From Mangrovimonas aestuarii (GTDB lineage: Bacteria > Bacteroidota > Bacteroidia > Flavobacteriales > Flavobacteriaceae), in assembly GCF_028767185.1 (NCBI RefSeq), contig NZ_JARACK010000006.1, positions 1 through 64,000 on the forward strand: a stretch of DNA of 64,000 nucleotides. The letters are read 5' to 3'. Positions 6,771-15,431 of this stretch are shown here, piece after piece. A program made the position numbers and the translations under genes. Under the pieces are notes generated by a model. The model was given only the letters and a program-made list of their open reading frames with translations, was not told the DNA's origin and searched no databases. The first letter of the stretch is position 1. Each line of letters begins with the position of its first letter.

Positions 6771-9224
6771 TTAATAACTATCTACATTTATAATAACTTT
6801 CACCGGTTTAAAGTCTTTAACACTCTCAAAGCTATTGTTAACCTTAACAATAGCTTCTTTTGTTTTTGCAAGTGATTGTTTTGGGTGAATTTTTATCAAG
6901 ATGTAACGATGGTACTGATTCCGTATTCTTGATACTGGCGGCTCTACAGGACCTAAAATTCCTGCTTTAAAGATTTGACGCAAGGATTTTGCCATCCATT
7001 CTGATGCTGTATTCACCCTATTATAATCACGATGCCTCAAGGTTATCTTTACCAATCTATAGATAGGTGGGTATTTAAAATGAAAACGCTCTTCCATTTG
7101 TTCTTTATACATCTCACCATAAGCATTCGTTGAAACCTGCTGTAATATATTATGGTAGGGATTGTAAGTTTGCACTATTACCTTTCCTCTAGCATGAGCT
7201 CGCCCTGCCCTACCCGAAACCTGCTGCAGCATTTGAAAACTGCGCTCATGGGCTCGAAAATCAGGGAAATTTAAGAGGTTATCAGCATTCATTATACCTA
7301 CCAGTTTCACGTTACCAAAATCAAGCCCTTTGGTTAACATTTGGGTTCCTACCAAAATATCAACTTCCCCTTGTTCAAAAGAAGAGATAATTTTATCATA
7401 ACTATATTTTCCTCTAGTGGTATCGAAATCCATTCGAGCCACTTTCTTTTCTGGAAACAGTTCTTTTACCTCCTCCTGAATCTGTTCTGTTCCAAAACCT
7501 TTTGTATCCAAAGTTGAACAGCCACAGGCATCACACTTAGGTCTTAGAATAATGGTATAACTACAATAATGACAACGCAGTTGCTGTCTGTGCTGGTGAT
7601 AGGTTAAACTGACATCACAATTAGGGCACTGAGGCGCATGACCACAGGTCTGACACTCAACTACCGGTGAAAAACCCCTTCTATTCTGAAACAGAATCAC
7701 CTGAAACCCCTCTCCTAAAGCTTCCTGCATCTCTTCGATTAATCGGTCACTAAAATGACCAACCATTCGTTTTCGCTTGTACTTATCCTTTATATCTACC
7801 AGCTCTATATCTGGCATCAATACATCATTATAACGTCTGGTTATTTCTACTAAACCATACTTTCCTGAAGTTGCATTATGGTAACTTTCTAAACTTGGCG
7901 TAGCAGACCCCAAAAGTATTTTAGCCTGTTGCATTTTAGAAAGTACAATAGCGGCATCTCTAGCGTGATATCTCGGTGCAGGGTCAAACTGTTTAAATGA
8001 GTGCTCATGCTCCTCATCTACAATAACCAACCCTAAATTGGTGAATGGTAAGAATAAAGCCGATCGAGCTCCAAGAATAACTTTGGCTTTACCTTTCTTC
8101 TCTAACACATTATTCCAAACTTCAATACGTTCATGGGCTGAATATTTAGAATGAAATACGGATACCTGTCCTCCAAAATAGGCTTGCAGCCTATTAATAA
8201 GTTGGGTTGTCAAAGCTATTTCAGGCAACAAATACAAGACTTGCTTACCTTTATCCAAAACCTCTGCAATTAACTTCACGTAAACCTCTGTTTTTCCAGA
8301 TGACGTTACTCCATGCAATAAACATACATCTTGCTTATCGAAACAGTCTTTTATTTCCTCAAATGCTTTTTGCTGATACTCGCTAAGTTCTGTATCCTTC
8401 TTTTCATTATCTCCTAAAAAGTTGACCCTATCTGTTCTGATAAAATATTCCTCAAGAATACCTTTATCTATCAAGGATTTTATAATTGCTGAAGAAGCTT
8501 TGCTTACCTCATGAAGGTCTTTTACAGAAACTGGCTTTTTTGTTTTTGCTTCAAGCATAAACAAGTGCATCACTACATCGCGCTGCTTATGGGCGCGTCC
8601 TAACTCATCCAGTAGAGCATTTAAGTTGTCTTGAGTATTATACGCTTCATTCAAACGAACATTACGAACCAATTTTGGCTTGTATTTTTCGTATACCTCC
8701 TCCTGAACCTCTACTGCTTCTCTTTCCAACAATCTTTTAATTACAGGCAATACACTTTTTTTATCAAGTATATCCATAACATCCTGTATTCTTAATGAGG
8801 ATTGATGTTGTAAAGCATCCCAAACCATAAATTCATCGTCTTTCATTTCGATTTCATTCAATTGGGTATCTGTACGCCTGTTTATTATGGTTTCACTTTC
8901 CAACAAAAAGGCATTAGGCAAGGCTGCACGCATAACATCTCCAAGCGCACACATATAGTAACTTGCTATCCATTCCCAAAACTTTAACTGATCAGGGACA
9001 ACAATTGGACTCTCATCAAGTATCTGATGAATTTCCTTAGCCTCATATACTAGCGGCGGATTATTATGGATCTTGAATACCAAAGCTGTATAAATTTTAC
9101 TCTTTCCAAAAGGAACAGCTACACGCATTCCAGGCTTTAGAAAACCAGCTTCAGCTTCAGTAATTCTGTAAGAGAAACACTTTTCTACTGGTATGGGCAG
9201 AATGACATCTATAAAGTGTGGCAT
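6771..9224 (-). CDS. priA: Primosomal protein N', replication-restart helicase PriA
   Basis: PriA recognises stalled forks, unwinds the lagging arm and loads the replicative helicase. The 817-residue protein has the N-terminal DNA-binding domain (FIDVILPIPVEKCFSYRI, MRVAVPFGK), Walker A HGVTSSGKTEVY, DEEH, and the eight-cysteine zinc region (CQTCGHAPQCPNC, CHYC, CDACGC) inside the helicase core. VSGRAGR is the conserved motif VI. I set the start at MPHFIDV (9224). An open frame continues 26 codons upstream to 9302, but it overlaps the preceding gene and does not resemble PriA. The ATG lies 2 bases after the yihY stop, so it is co-transcribed with nadC and yihY. Confidence 0.97.
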   Translation of the reverse strand: MPHFIDVILPIPVEKCFSYRITEAEAGFLKPGMRVAVPFGKSKIYTALVFKIHNNPPLVYEAKEIHQILDESPIVVPDQLKFWEWIASYYMCALGDVMRAALPNAFLLESETIINRRTDTQLNEIEMKDDEFMVWDALQHQSSLRIQDVMDILDKKSVLPVIKRLLEREAVEVQEEVYEKYKPKLVRNVRLNEAYNTQDNLNALLDELGRAHKQRDVVMHLFMLEAKTKKPVSVKDLHEVSKASSAIIKSLIDKGILEEYFIRTDRVNFLGDNEKKDTELSEYQQKAFEEIKDCFDKQDVCLLHGVTSSGKTEVYVKLIAEVLDKGKQVLYLLPEIALTTQLINRLQAYFGGQVSVFHSKYSAHERIEVWNNVLEKKGKAKVILGARSALFLPFTNLGLVIVDEEHEHSFKQFDPAPRYHARDAAIVLSKMQQAKILLGSATPSLESYHNATSGKYGLVEITRRYNDVLMPDIELVDIKDKYKRKRMVGHFSDRLIEEMQEALGEGFQVILFQNRRGFSPVVECQTCGHAPQCPNCDVSLTYHQHRQQLRCHYCSYTIILRPKCDACGCSTLDTKGFGTEQIQEEVKELFPEKKVARMDFDTTRGKYSYDKIISSFEQGEVDILVGTQMLTKGLDFGNVKLVGIMNADNLLNFPDFRAHERSFQMLQQVSGRAGRAHARGKVIVQTYNPYHNILQQVSTNAYGEMYKEQMEERFHFKYPPIYRLVKITLRHRDYNRVNTASEWMAKSLRQIFKAGILGPVEPPVSRIRNQYHRYILIKIHPKQSLAKTKEAIVKVNNSFESVKDFKPVKVIINVDSY

Positions 9225-9226
9225 TA

Positions 9227-10150
9227 CTAAAAACTTTTTCTCAATTGATTTAAAGATGCATTCAATTCGTAACCCAACAAAAGAATATTGGCATTTAGCC
9301 AAAGGTAAAACATCAATATTAAAAGTGCTCCAATAGAACCATAAAGTTCATTATAACTGGAAAAATTATCGATATAAACACCAAATAGGTAAGATGATAA
9401 AATAATCAGTAAAGTAGTAAACAACGCTCCAACCGAAAAGAAACGTGAAGACTTACCTTCTCTAGTTCCAAAATAATAAAGCGTTGCAGTAGCCAAATAA
9501 ACCATGATGACAAAAAACATATACTTGGCCAACACCAATCCTGTCTGGCTATCTTCTTCTCGTAAGCCAAACTCGTTCAAATTACCCAATACATAGATTT
9601 CAAAATAACCGAATACAGCAACTGTAACTATTAACAAAAAAGCCAAAATTAACGCTACTCCGAATGCGTAGAGGTATTGTTTGATAACATTTCTGGTTAA
9701 TTGTGTATGGTAAGAATTTTCAAAACCAGAAAACACTGCATTTACACCATTGGCCATTAAAATCATTGATAGCATAAAAACCGTAGAAAGCATTCCTGCA
9801 CTTTGGGTGTCTATATTTTCAAAAATATTTGTGAAAAAGAAATCGGAAGTACTCGGCGGTAAAAATGATTCCAAAAAAGCCTGAAACTCCCCTTCAAACC
9901 CGTCAATGGGGACATAAGGAATTACAATAAGAATGAAAAGCAAAAAGGGAAAAATAGCCATAAAAAAACTAAAAGCTATTGCTCCAGCCCTTGAAGTCAA
10001 TGCCCCCTTTACAATTCCTGTAACATATAATTCTAAAAGATCGTATAGCGAAAGACCTTCCAAACCTGGCAGTTTAATACGCTTTAAAAAACTAACCAAC
10101 AGATTTATTACAGGAATAGACCTTAGTTTGTCCTCTATAGGCTTTGTCAT
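9227..10150 (-). CDS. YihY/BrkB family inner-membrane protein
   Basis: This 307-residue polytopic protein shows about six hydrophobic helices, beginning near residue 60 (AIAFSFFMAIFPFLLFILIV) and ending with GALLILMFYLWLNANILLLGYELNA. That ending is the family hallmark of YihY/UPF0761, formerly misnamed ribonuclease BN. Its function is not established. It lies between nadC (1-base gap) and priA (2-base gap), which implies one transcript, but there is no metabolic link between the three. Confidence 0.93.
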   Translation of the reverse strand: MTKPIEDKLRSIPVINLLVSFLKRIKLPGLEGLSLYDLLELYVTGIVKGALTSRAGAIAFSFFMAIFPFLLFILIVIPYVPIDGFEGEFQAFLESFLPPSTSDFFFTNIFENIDTQSAGMLSTVFMLSMILMANGVNAVFSGFENSYHTQLTRNVIKQYLYAFGVALILAFLLIVTVAVFGYFEIYVLGNLNEFGLREEDSQTGLVLAKYMFFVIMVYLATATLYYFGTREGKSSRFFSVGALFTTLLIILSSYLFGVYIDNFSSYNELYGSIGALLILMFYLWLNANILLLGYELNASLNQLRKSF

Positions 10151-10151
10151 A

Positions 10152-11009
10152 TTAAACCGCTTTCAAACTCAGGTCCATATTATGAACAGAATGAGTTAAA
10201 GCTCCTGAAGATATATAATTTACACCACACTCGGCATATTTTCTAAGAGTATGCTCATTGATACCTCCTGAAGATTCAGTTAAGCACTTATCTCCAATCA
10301 TTTTCACAGCTGTTCTAGTATCTTCGTAATTAAAATTATCAATAAGAATACGATACACACCATCACTCATCAGAATCTCTTCTACCTCACTCAAATCACG
10401 AGCCTCTACGATTATTTTAAGATTCTTTCCTGTTTCCATAAGGTAAGCTTGGGTTTTTTCTATGGCCTTTGTAATTCCTCCCGCAAAATCAATATGATTG
10501 TCCTTTAGCATGATCATATCGTACAAAGCAAACCTATGGTTCTCTCCTCCTCCAATTTTTACTGCCCATTTTTCCAACGCTCGTATTCCCGGTGTTGTTT
10601 TTCTAGTATCCAATATTTTGGTTTGGGTGCCGTCTAATAAATCAACATAACTTTTTGTTTTGGTTGCAATAGCACTCATTCGCTGCATAGCATTAAGTAC
10701 CAAACGCTCTGCTTTGAGTATAGATTGCGAAGCACCATGTACATAAAACACGATATCCCCTTCCTTAACAAAGCTACCATCTTCAATATGCACGTCAATG
10801 ATCATTTCCGGATCAATATAAGCAAATACCTGCTTAGCAAATTCTACTCCTGCAATTATACCTTTATCCTTAACTAATAACTTAGCCTTTCCTTGAGCTG
10901 TTTTAGGTATGCAAGCTAATGAACTGTGATCTCCGTCTCCTACATCTTCTCTAATGGCGTTTGCTATTATAAGTTCAATTTCCTTATCGAACTGTACTTT
11001 GCTAATCAT
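10152..11009 (-). CDS. nadC: Nicotinate-nucleotide pyrophosphorylase (carboxylating)
   Basis: NadC converts quinolinate and PRPP to nicotinate mononucleotide, CO2 and pyrophosphate in de novo NAD synthesis. The 285-residue product has the family blocks IREDVGDGDHSSLACIP, AERLVLNAMQRMSAIATKT, ILDTRKTTPGIRALEKWAVKIGGGENHR and LIDNF, ending with SSGGINEHTLRKYAECGVNYISSGALT written here in part (SSGGI, GVNYISSGALT). The start MISKVQFDKE at 11009 fits relatives. The longer frame to 11060 adds an unrelated segment. It is the first gene of nadC-yihY-priA. No nadA or nadB is nearby. Confidence 0.96.
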   Translation of the reverse strand: MISKVQFDKEIELIIANAIREDVGDGDHSSLACIPKTAQGKAKLLVKDKGIIAGVEFAKQVFAYIDPEMIIDVHIEDGSFVKEGDIVFYVHGASQSILKAERLVLNAMQRMSAIATKTKSYVDLLDGTQTKILDTRKTTPGIRALEKWAVKIGGGENHRFALYDMIMLKDNHIDFAGGITKAIEKTQAYLMETGKNLKIIVEARDLSEVEEILMSDGVYRILIDNFNYEDTRTAVKMIGDKCLTESSGGINEHTLRKYAECGVNYISSGALTHSVHNMDLSLKAV

Positions 11010-11160
11010 GCTTAAAATATTGTGGTTTCTACTGCTAAAATAGTAATTGCCCTCAAACAAAAACAGAATTTAATATACAAATTCATATAGTTTCTCAAGC
11101 ATGAAACTCAAAACTTTCACACCAATTAAACCCTCCTTTTAACACAAACCTCAAAAAATG

Positions 11161-11168
11161 TAACTTTG
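11161..11168 (+). promoter_or_regulatory. -7 box (TAACTTTG) placed 4 bases before the rlmH start codon
   Basis: TAACTTTG matches TAnnTTTG. Transcription normally begins about 4-7 bases after this element, which is at or next to the ATG at 11173, so rlmH mRNA is probably leaderless. The -33 position shows only TTTTA instead of TTG. Confidence 0.5.
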
Positions 11169-11172
11169 CTCC

Positions 11173-11646
11173 ATGACAATAAAACTCATTGCAATCGGTA
11201 AAACCGACAACAAACAACTACTACAACTTATTGACGAATACAAAAAGCGTTTAGGTTTTTATGTGAAGTTTGATTTTGAAATTATTCCGGATATTAAAAA
11301 CACTAAAAAGTTGACAACATCACAACAAAAACAAAAAGAGGGTGAATTGATACTGAGCAAAGTTAATTCTTCCGATGCAATGATACTATTGGATGAAGGT
11401 GGTAAACAATTCGATTCCGTTGCGTTTGCTAACTACCTACAAAAACACATGAACTCTGGCCTCAAACAACTGGTTTTTGTAATTGGGGGACCTTATGGGT
11501 TTTCAGAGGAAGTCTACCAAAAGGCAAAAGGAAAGCTCTCATTATCCAAAATGACATTTTCTCACCAAATGGTTCGACTATTTTTTATTGAACAGCTATA
11601 CAGAGGCTTTACAATTCTAAGAAATGAACCGTATCATCATAATTAA
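11173..11646 (+). CDS. rlmH: 23S rRNA (pseudouridine1915-N3)-methyltransferase
   Basis: RlmH is a small SPOUT (alpha/beta knot) homodimer that methylates pseudouridine 1915 in helix 69 of 23S rRNA in assembled ribosomes. The 157-residue protein is of standard length. It contains the SAM-binding knot blocks LLDEGGKQFDSVAFA and FVIGGPYGFSEEV, and the C-terminal LSKMTFSHQMVRLFFIEQLYR with the terminal HH tail that enters the active site. It is a single gene with a possibly leaderless promoter, divergent from nadC. Confidence 0.97.
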   Translation: MTIKLIAIGKTDNKQLLQLIDEYKKRLGFYVKFDFEIIPDIKNTKKLTTSQQKQKEGELILSKVNSSDAMILLDEGGKQFDSVAFANYLQKHMNSGLKQLVFVIGGPYGFSEEVYQKAKGKLSLSKMTFSHQMVRLFFIEQLYRGFTILRNEPYHHN

Positions 11647-12051
11647 AAAAAATTTCAAAACTTTAAACCTCATAAAATTTAAAACTTAGATTTTGCATCC
11701 TAACAATTAATTCTATTAAGGACAAAACCAATTTATAAATTAAAAGGATAAGAAAAAGGGTTAGAGTTCCCAACGACAAATTCACCAGACTTCTTTTCAT
11801 GATCGTACACTTTAGATTAACATCTAACTCTAATCGATCATAGGAAGTAACTAATCTTCATCAATATTTGGTCGAGAATTGAATCATAAATTTACGAATA
11901 CCACCATTGAAATACAAGTAAAAAACAATAAAACAAACATTTATGAAATCAGGCAATACTTTTAAATTTATAAGTTATACTATTTTTCAATGATTAATTT
12001 TGCAGATGCAAGGATTGATTACTCATTTATACAGTCCCTTAAATAAAACTT
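11647..12051. other. 405-base intergenic region with one small minus-strand ORF
   Basis: Between rlmH and rdgB there is no normal-size gene. On the minus strand an ATG at 11800 opens 45 codons to a TAA at 11663. The product is hydrophobic and starts MKRSLVNLSLGTLTLFLILL, faintly like the first helix of a transporter. Whether it is a small membrane peptide, a fragment or chance is open. The plus strand carries a -7-like TAATTTTG at 11995. Confidence 0.35.
11995..12002 (+). promoter_or_regulatory. -7 box (TAATTTTG), candidate rdgB promoter
   Basis: TAATTTTG fits the -7 consensus and lies 55 bases before the rdgB ATG. Only 3 bases after it is another ATG (12006) opening a 25-codon frame that overlaps the rdgB start out of frame. 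There is no good TTG at the -33 position. Confidence 0.4.
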
Positions 12052-12057
12052 TTGTCT

Positions 12058-12633
12058 ATGAAAATTGTTTTCGCCACAAATAACCAAAATAAAGTAAAGG
12101 AAGTTCAAGCACTAATGCCCGACAGTATAACTCTTTTAAGTTTAAAAGACATTAATTGTACAGAAGATGTTCCCGAAACTCAAGATACTATTGAAGGAAA
12201 TGCCATTCAAAAAGTAGAATACATAAAACTAAACTATGGCTACGACTGTTTTGCTGACGATACTGGACTAGAAGTTAATTCCTTAAACGGTGCCCCTGGA
12301 GTGTATTCTGCTCGTTATGCAGGCGAACAGAAAAACGCCAATGACAACATGAACAAGTTGTTAACTGAACTTTCTGGAAAAGCAGATAGGTCTGCTCAGT
12401 TTAAAACTGTAATTGCCTTACATTTAAATGATAAACTACACACCTTTACTGGAATTTGCTTAGGATCTATTACAAAAGAAAAGTGTGGTGCACAAGGATT
12501 TGGTTACGATCCTGTTTTTATGCCTGAAGGTTTCAAAACCACTTTTGCCGAGATGGAATTAGCAGAAAAAAATGCCATAGGCCATCGTGGAAAAGCGGTA
12601 TCCCAGTTGGTTGAATTCTTAAACAAAGCTTAA
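12058..12633 (+). CDS. rdgB: XTP/dITP diphosphatase (non-canonical purine NTP pyrophosphatase)
   Basis: RdgB hydrolyses dITP, XTP and ITP to the monophosphates and keeps deaminated purines out of DNA and RNA. The 191-residue protein has the HAM1-family blocks: [12 protein letters not shown] at residues 4-15, the acidic FADDTGLEV loop near 65, [20 protein letters not shown] and GHRGKA at the end of the catalytic region. I chose the ATG at 12058 (MKIVFATNN). A TTG at 12052 would add two residues. It is on its own between the rlmH region and the helicase leader. Confidence 0.96.
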   Translation: MKIVFATNNQNKVKEVQALMPDSITLLSLKDINCTEDVPETQDTIEGNAIQKVEYIKLNYGYDCFADDTGLEVNSLNGAPGVYSARYAGEQKNANDNMNKLLTELSGKADRSAQFKTVIALHLNDKLHTFTGICLGSITKEKCGAQGFGYDPVFMPEGFKTTFAEMELAEKNAIGHRGKAVSQLVEFLNKA

Positions 12634-12671
12634 TACTTATACCAATTTAGCGACTGTTAATAAAAAAACAT

Positions 12672-12679
12672 TACCTTTG
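12672..12679 (+). promoter_or_regulatory. -7 box (TACCTTTG) of the DEAD-box helicase leader transcript
   Basis: TACCTTTG matches TAnnTTTG and would start transcription near 12686. That gives a 5' leader of about 108 bases, unusually long for this window. The -33 region is not a clear TTG. Confidence 0.55.
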
Positions 12680-12717
12680 CGCCTTTAAATTCCTCAGGGT
12701 GAGGATGTGTTACTAGG

Positions 12718-12790
12718 AAGTTTAAGGTTTAAGTATGTCGATTCACTTCTATGTCGCACTTACATAATTCAATCGAATACTTATAAACTT
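12718..12790 (+). promoter_or_regulatory. Long bulged hairpin in the helicase leader, ending 3 bases before the start codon
   Basis: Three consecutive perfectly complementary blocks face each other: AAGTTTA (12718-12724) with TAAACTT (12784-12790), TAAGTAT (12730-12736) with ATACTTA (12777-12783), and TCGATT (12738-12743) with AATCGA (12771-12776). The right arm is continuous. The left arm has two bulges, 12725-12729 and G12737. This gives 20 base pairs and a 27-base loop that repeats TATGTCG (12734-12740 and 12750-12756). The ATG is at 12794. The base pairing is seen directly; a role in translation control or autoregulation by the helicase is inference. Confidence 0.65.
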
Positions 12791-12793
12791 TAA

Positions 12794-14533
12794 ATGAATA
12801 CATTTCAAGAATTGGGTCTTGACCAAGACCTGCTACAAGCTATTACCGATTTAGGTTTTGAAACTCCAAGTGAAGTTCAACAAAAAGCAATCCCTATTTT
12901 ATTAGAACAAGGAACTGATCTAGTAGCACTTGCGCAAACCGGAACAGGAAAGACAGCTGCTTTCGGGTTTCCAATGCTTCAAAACATTGATGTAAACAGT
13001 AGAACAACACAAGGCTTGATTTTATCGCCTACACGCGAACTTTGTTTACAAATTGCCAATGAACTTAAACTTTACGGAAAATACTACAACGGACTAAACG
13101 TTACTGCTATTTACGGAGGAGCCAGCATTACCGATCAAGCTAAACAAGTTAAAAAAGGAGCCCAGATTATTGTTGCTACCCCTGGTCGTATGAAAGATAT
13201 GATTGGCCGTAGAATGGTAGACATTTCCAAAATCGAATATTGTGTACTGGACGAAGCAGATGAAATGCTTAACATGGGATTTTACGAGGATATCACTTCA
13301 ATCCTATCACATACACCGCAGGATAAAAATACTTGGTTATTCTCTGCTACAATGCCTAAAGAGGTAGCTAGCATCGCTAAGGAATTTATGCACCAGCCTA
13401 CCGAAGTTACTGTAGGTACTAAAAATGAAGGGAGTAAAAATGTTTCGCACGAATATTATTTGGTAAATGCTAGAGATAGATATCAAGCGTTAAAGCGTTT
13501 GGCTGATGCTAACCCAGACATTTTCTCTGTTGTGTTTTGTAGAACAAAACGTGACACCCAAAAAGTAGCAGAGCAACTTATTGAAGATGGCTACAGTGCT
13601 GGTGCTCTTCACGGGGATTTAAGTCAAAACCAACGTGATTTGGTTATGAAGTCATTTAGAAACAATCAAATTCAAATGTTGGTAGCGACAGATGTTGCTG
13701 CTCGTGGAATTGATGTAGACGACATTACACACGTAATAAACTATCAGCTTCCAGACGAAGTTGAAACCTATACACACCGTAGTGGACGTACAGGGCGTGC
13801 TGGAAAAACAGGAACTTCTATGGTTATTGTTTCCAAAAGTGAAGTTCGTAAAATCAAACAGGTTGAACGAATAATTAAAAAACAATTTGAGAAAAAGGAC
13901 ATCCCTGGAGGTATTGAAATTTGTGAGGTACAATTAATGTCTTTGGCTAACAAAATCCACAATACGGAAGTTAACCATGAAATCGATAAGTACTTAGAAA
14001 ACATCAATGAACTATTTGAAGATACTACCAAGGAAGAATTAATCAAGAAGTTCTTCTCTGTAGAGTTCACACGTTTCTTCAACTACTACCAAAAATCTAA
14101 AGATTTAAACGTAGAAGCAAAAAGCAGTAGTCCTCGCGACAGTGAGTCCAATGAGAATTCTACTCGTTTCTTCATCAATGTTGGTAAGAAGGATGGTTAT
14201 ACCTGGATGGACCTTAAGGACTTTTTGCGTGAATCTTTAGAATTAGGCAAAGATGATGTGTTTAAAGTTGATGTCAAGGAAAGCTTTTCATTCTTTAATA
14301 CAGATACTACAAATCTACCTAAAGTATTGGAATTCTTTACTGATTTCAAGTACAATGGACGTTATGTAAACGTAGAAATATCTGAAGAAACAGCACGCAA
14401 AAAAGGACGTGGAGGACGAAATGGAAAACGTCGCGATGGTGGCCGTGATAGCGGAAAACGCAGAGCTAGCGAAAACCGCTCTAATCGCCGTAATGCCGGG
14501 GGTTCATCAAGACCTCGACGTTCTCGTCGCTAG
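12794..14533 (+). CDS. DEAD-box ATP-dependent RNA helicase (DeaD/DbpA type)
   Basis: The 579-residue helicase unwinds RNA duplexes, typically in ribosome assembly and cold adaptation. Motifs in order: Q-motif FETPSEVQQKAIP (about 23), AQTGTGKT, PTRELCLQ, GG, TPGR, DEADEM, SAT, then the second RecA domain with ATDVAARGIDVDD and HRSGRTGRAG. Residues about 460-540 form a DbpA-type RNA-binding domain (FFINVGKKDGYTWMDLKDFL). The tail (about 541-579) is Arg/Gly/Ser-rich (RKKGRGGRNGKRRDGG), expected to bind RNA non-specifically. The gene follows a structured leader and ends at a strong terminator, so it is monocistronic. It is closest in layout to E. coli DeaD. Confidence 0.95.
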   Translation: MNTFQELGLDQDLLQAITDLGFETPSEVQQKAIPILLEQGTDLVALAQTGTGKTAAFGFPMLQNIDVNSRTTQGLILSPTRELCLQIANELKLYGKYYNGLNVTAIYGGASITDQAKQVKKGAQIIVATPGRMKDMIGRRMVDISKIEYCVLDEADEMLNMGFYEDITSILSHTPQDKNTWLFSATMPKEVASIAKEFMHQPTEVTVGTKNEGSKNVSHEYYLVNARDRYQALKRLADANPDIFSVVFCRTKRDTQKVAEQLIEDGYSAGALHGDLSQNQRDLVMKSFRNNQIQMLVATDVAARGIDVDDITHVINYQLPDEVETYTHRSGRTGRAGKTGTSMVIVSKSEVRKIKQVERIIKKQFEKKDIPGGIEICEVQLMSLANKIHNTEVNHEIDKYLENINELFEDTTKEELIKKFFSVEFTRFFNYYQKSKDLNVEAKSSSPRDSESNENSTRFFINVGKKDGYTWMDLKDFLRESLELGKDDVFKVDVKESFSFFNTDTTNLPKVLEFFTDFKYNGRYVNVEISEETARKKGRGGRNGKRRDGGRDSGKRRASENRSNRRNAGGSSRPRRSRR

Positions 14534-14565
14534 ATTAAACCTTTTTGTTAATAATTAGTCAAAAT

Positions 14566-14601
14566 AAAACAAAACTCGCATTTATTGTGAGTTTTGTTTC
14601 T
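14566..14601 (+). terminator. Terminator of the DEAD-box helicase gene
   Basis: AACAAAACTCGCA (14568-14580) pairs with TGTGAGTTTTGTT (14586-14598), 13 bp with one G-U pair and a 5-base loop, followed by a T-containing tail. It separates the helicase from the next gene. Confidence 0.8.
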
Positions 14602-14627
14602 TACTTTTAGACCAGAATTATTTAACA

Positions 14628-15404
14628 ATGAAATACCACCTGCTCCTTATCACCCTACTTTTCTCTGCTGTACTTGCTCACGCTCAAGATATTAGTACTG
14701 TAAAAGGAGTTGTTATAAATTCGGCAGATTCAAAACCATTAGAAAGCGTAAATATTGTTAACCTTAATCAAGTAAAAGGAACCACAACTGATTCTGATGG
14801 AAACTTTGAGATTATTGCTCAAGCTAACGATACATTGCACTTTTCTTACTTAGGTTTTAAGTCCGTTAAAGTTAGGGTTACTAACGATTGGATAAAATAT
14901 GGTAGTTCTACTGTTGAGCTTACAGAACTAGCATTAGCTCTTGAAGAAGTTGTAGTAAACCAACTTAATTTAACTGGGTATTTAGAAGTTGATATCAAAC
15001 AAGTAGTAATCAACACCAATCCTCGCTATAGTATTTCAGGTCTCCCTAATACCGGCTATGAAGCTGGGGACAGCCGTTCGGCAAGTAATATTAATAAAGT
15101 TTTGGGGTCCATATTCAATCCTGCAGATTTATTGCACAACATTTTTGGAAAAAAACCCAATGAAATGCGAAAGCTTAAAAAAATGAAAGAGGATGATGAA
15201 ATACGGAATTTATTGGCCTCTCGTTTTGATCGTGAAATGCTTATGGTACTCTTACAAGTAGACAAAGTAGATCTTGATGAAATGGTGCGTCAATGTAATT
15301 ACTCTAGCGAGTTCATTCAAAATGCAAACGATTTACAGGTACTTGATGCCATAAGTGAATGTTACGAAGAATACAAGGTTTTACGCCGTGGGCGTGATAA
15401 ATAA
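14628..15404 (+). CDS. Secreted carboxypeptidase-regulatory-like domain protein
   Basis: This 258-residue exported protein has a signal peptide cleaved about AHAQ-D. Residues 22-105 are a carboxypeptidase-D regulatory-like beta-sandwich (VKGVVINSADSKPLESVNI, GTTTDSDGNFEI, DTLHFSYLGFKSVKV), the same domain found at the N-terminus of TonB receptors, but here with no plug or barrel. The C-terminal half is charged and helical (LKKMKEDDEIRNLLASRFD, VDLDEMVRQCNYSSEFIQ). Such stand-alone proteins are common in Flavobacteriia, often surface or periplasmic, with no assigned activity. A bidirectional terminator follows. Confidence 0.85.
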   Translation: MKYHLLLITLLFSAVLAHAQDISTVKGVVINSADSKPLESVNIVNLNQVKGTTTDSDGNFEIIAQANDTLHFSYLGFKSVKVRVTNDWIKYGSSTVELTELALALEEVVVNQLNLTGYLEVDIKQVVINTNPRYSISGLPNTGYEAGDSRSASNINKVLGSIFNPADLLHNIFGKKPNEMRKLKKMKEDDEIRNLLASRFDREMLMVLLQVDKVDLDEMVRQCNYSSEFIQNANDLQVLDAISECYEEYKVLRRGRDK

Positions 15405-15431
15405 AAAAGACGCTTTTAAGCGCCTTTTTTA
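15405..15431. terminator. Bidirectional terminator between convergent genes
   Basis: AAAAAAGACGCTTTTAAGCG, then CCTTTTTT, folds with stem CGCT-AGCG extended by flanking A and T runs. It can serve both the plus-strand gene ending at 15404 and the minus-strand VOC gene ending at 15429. Confidence 0.75.

Noticed and set aside
9225-9302. 26-codon N-terminal extension of priA
   Set aside because: It overlaps the end of yihY and does not resemble PriA; MPHFIDVILP is the family start.
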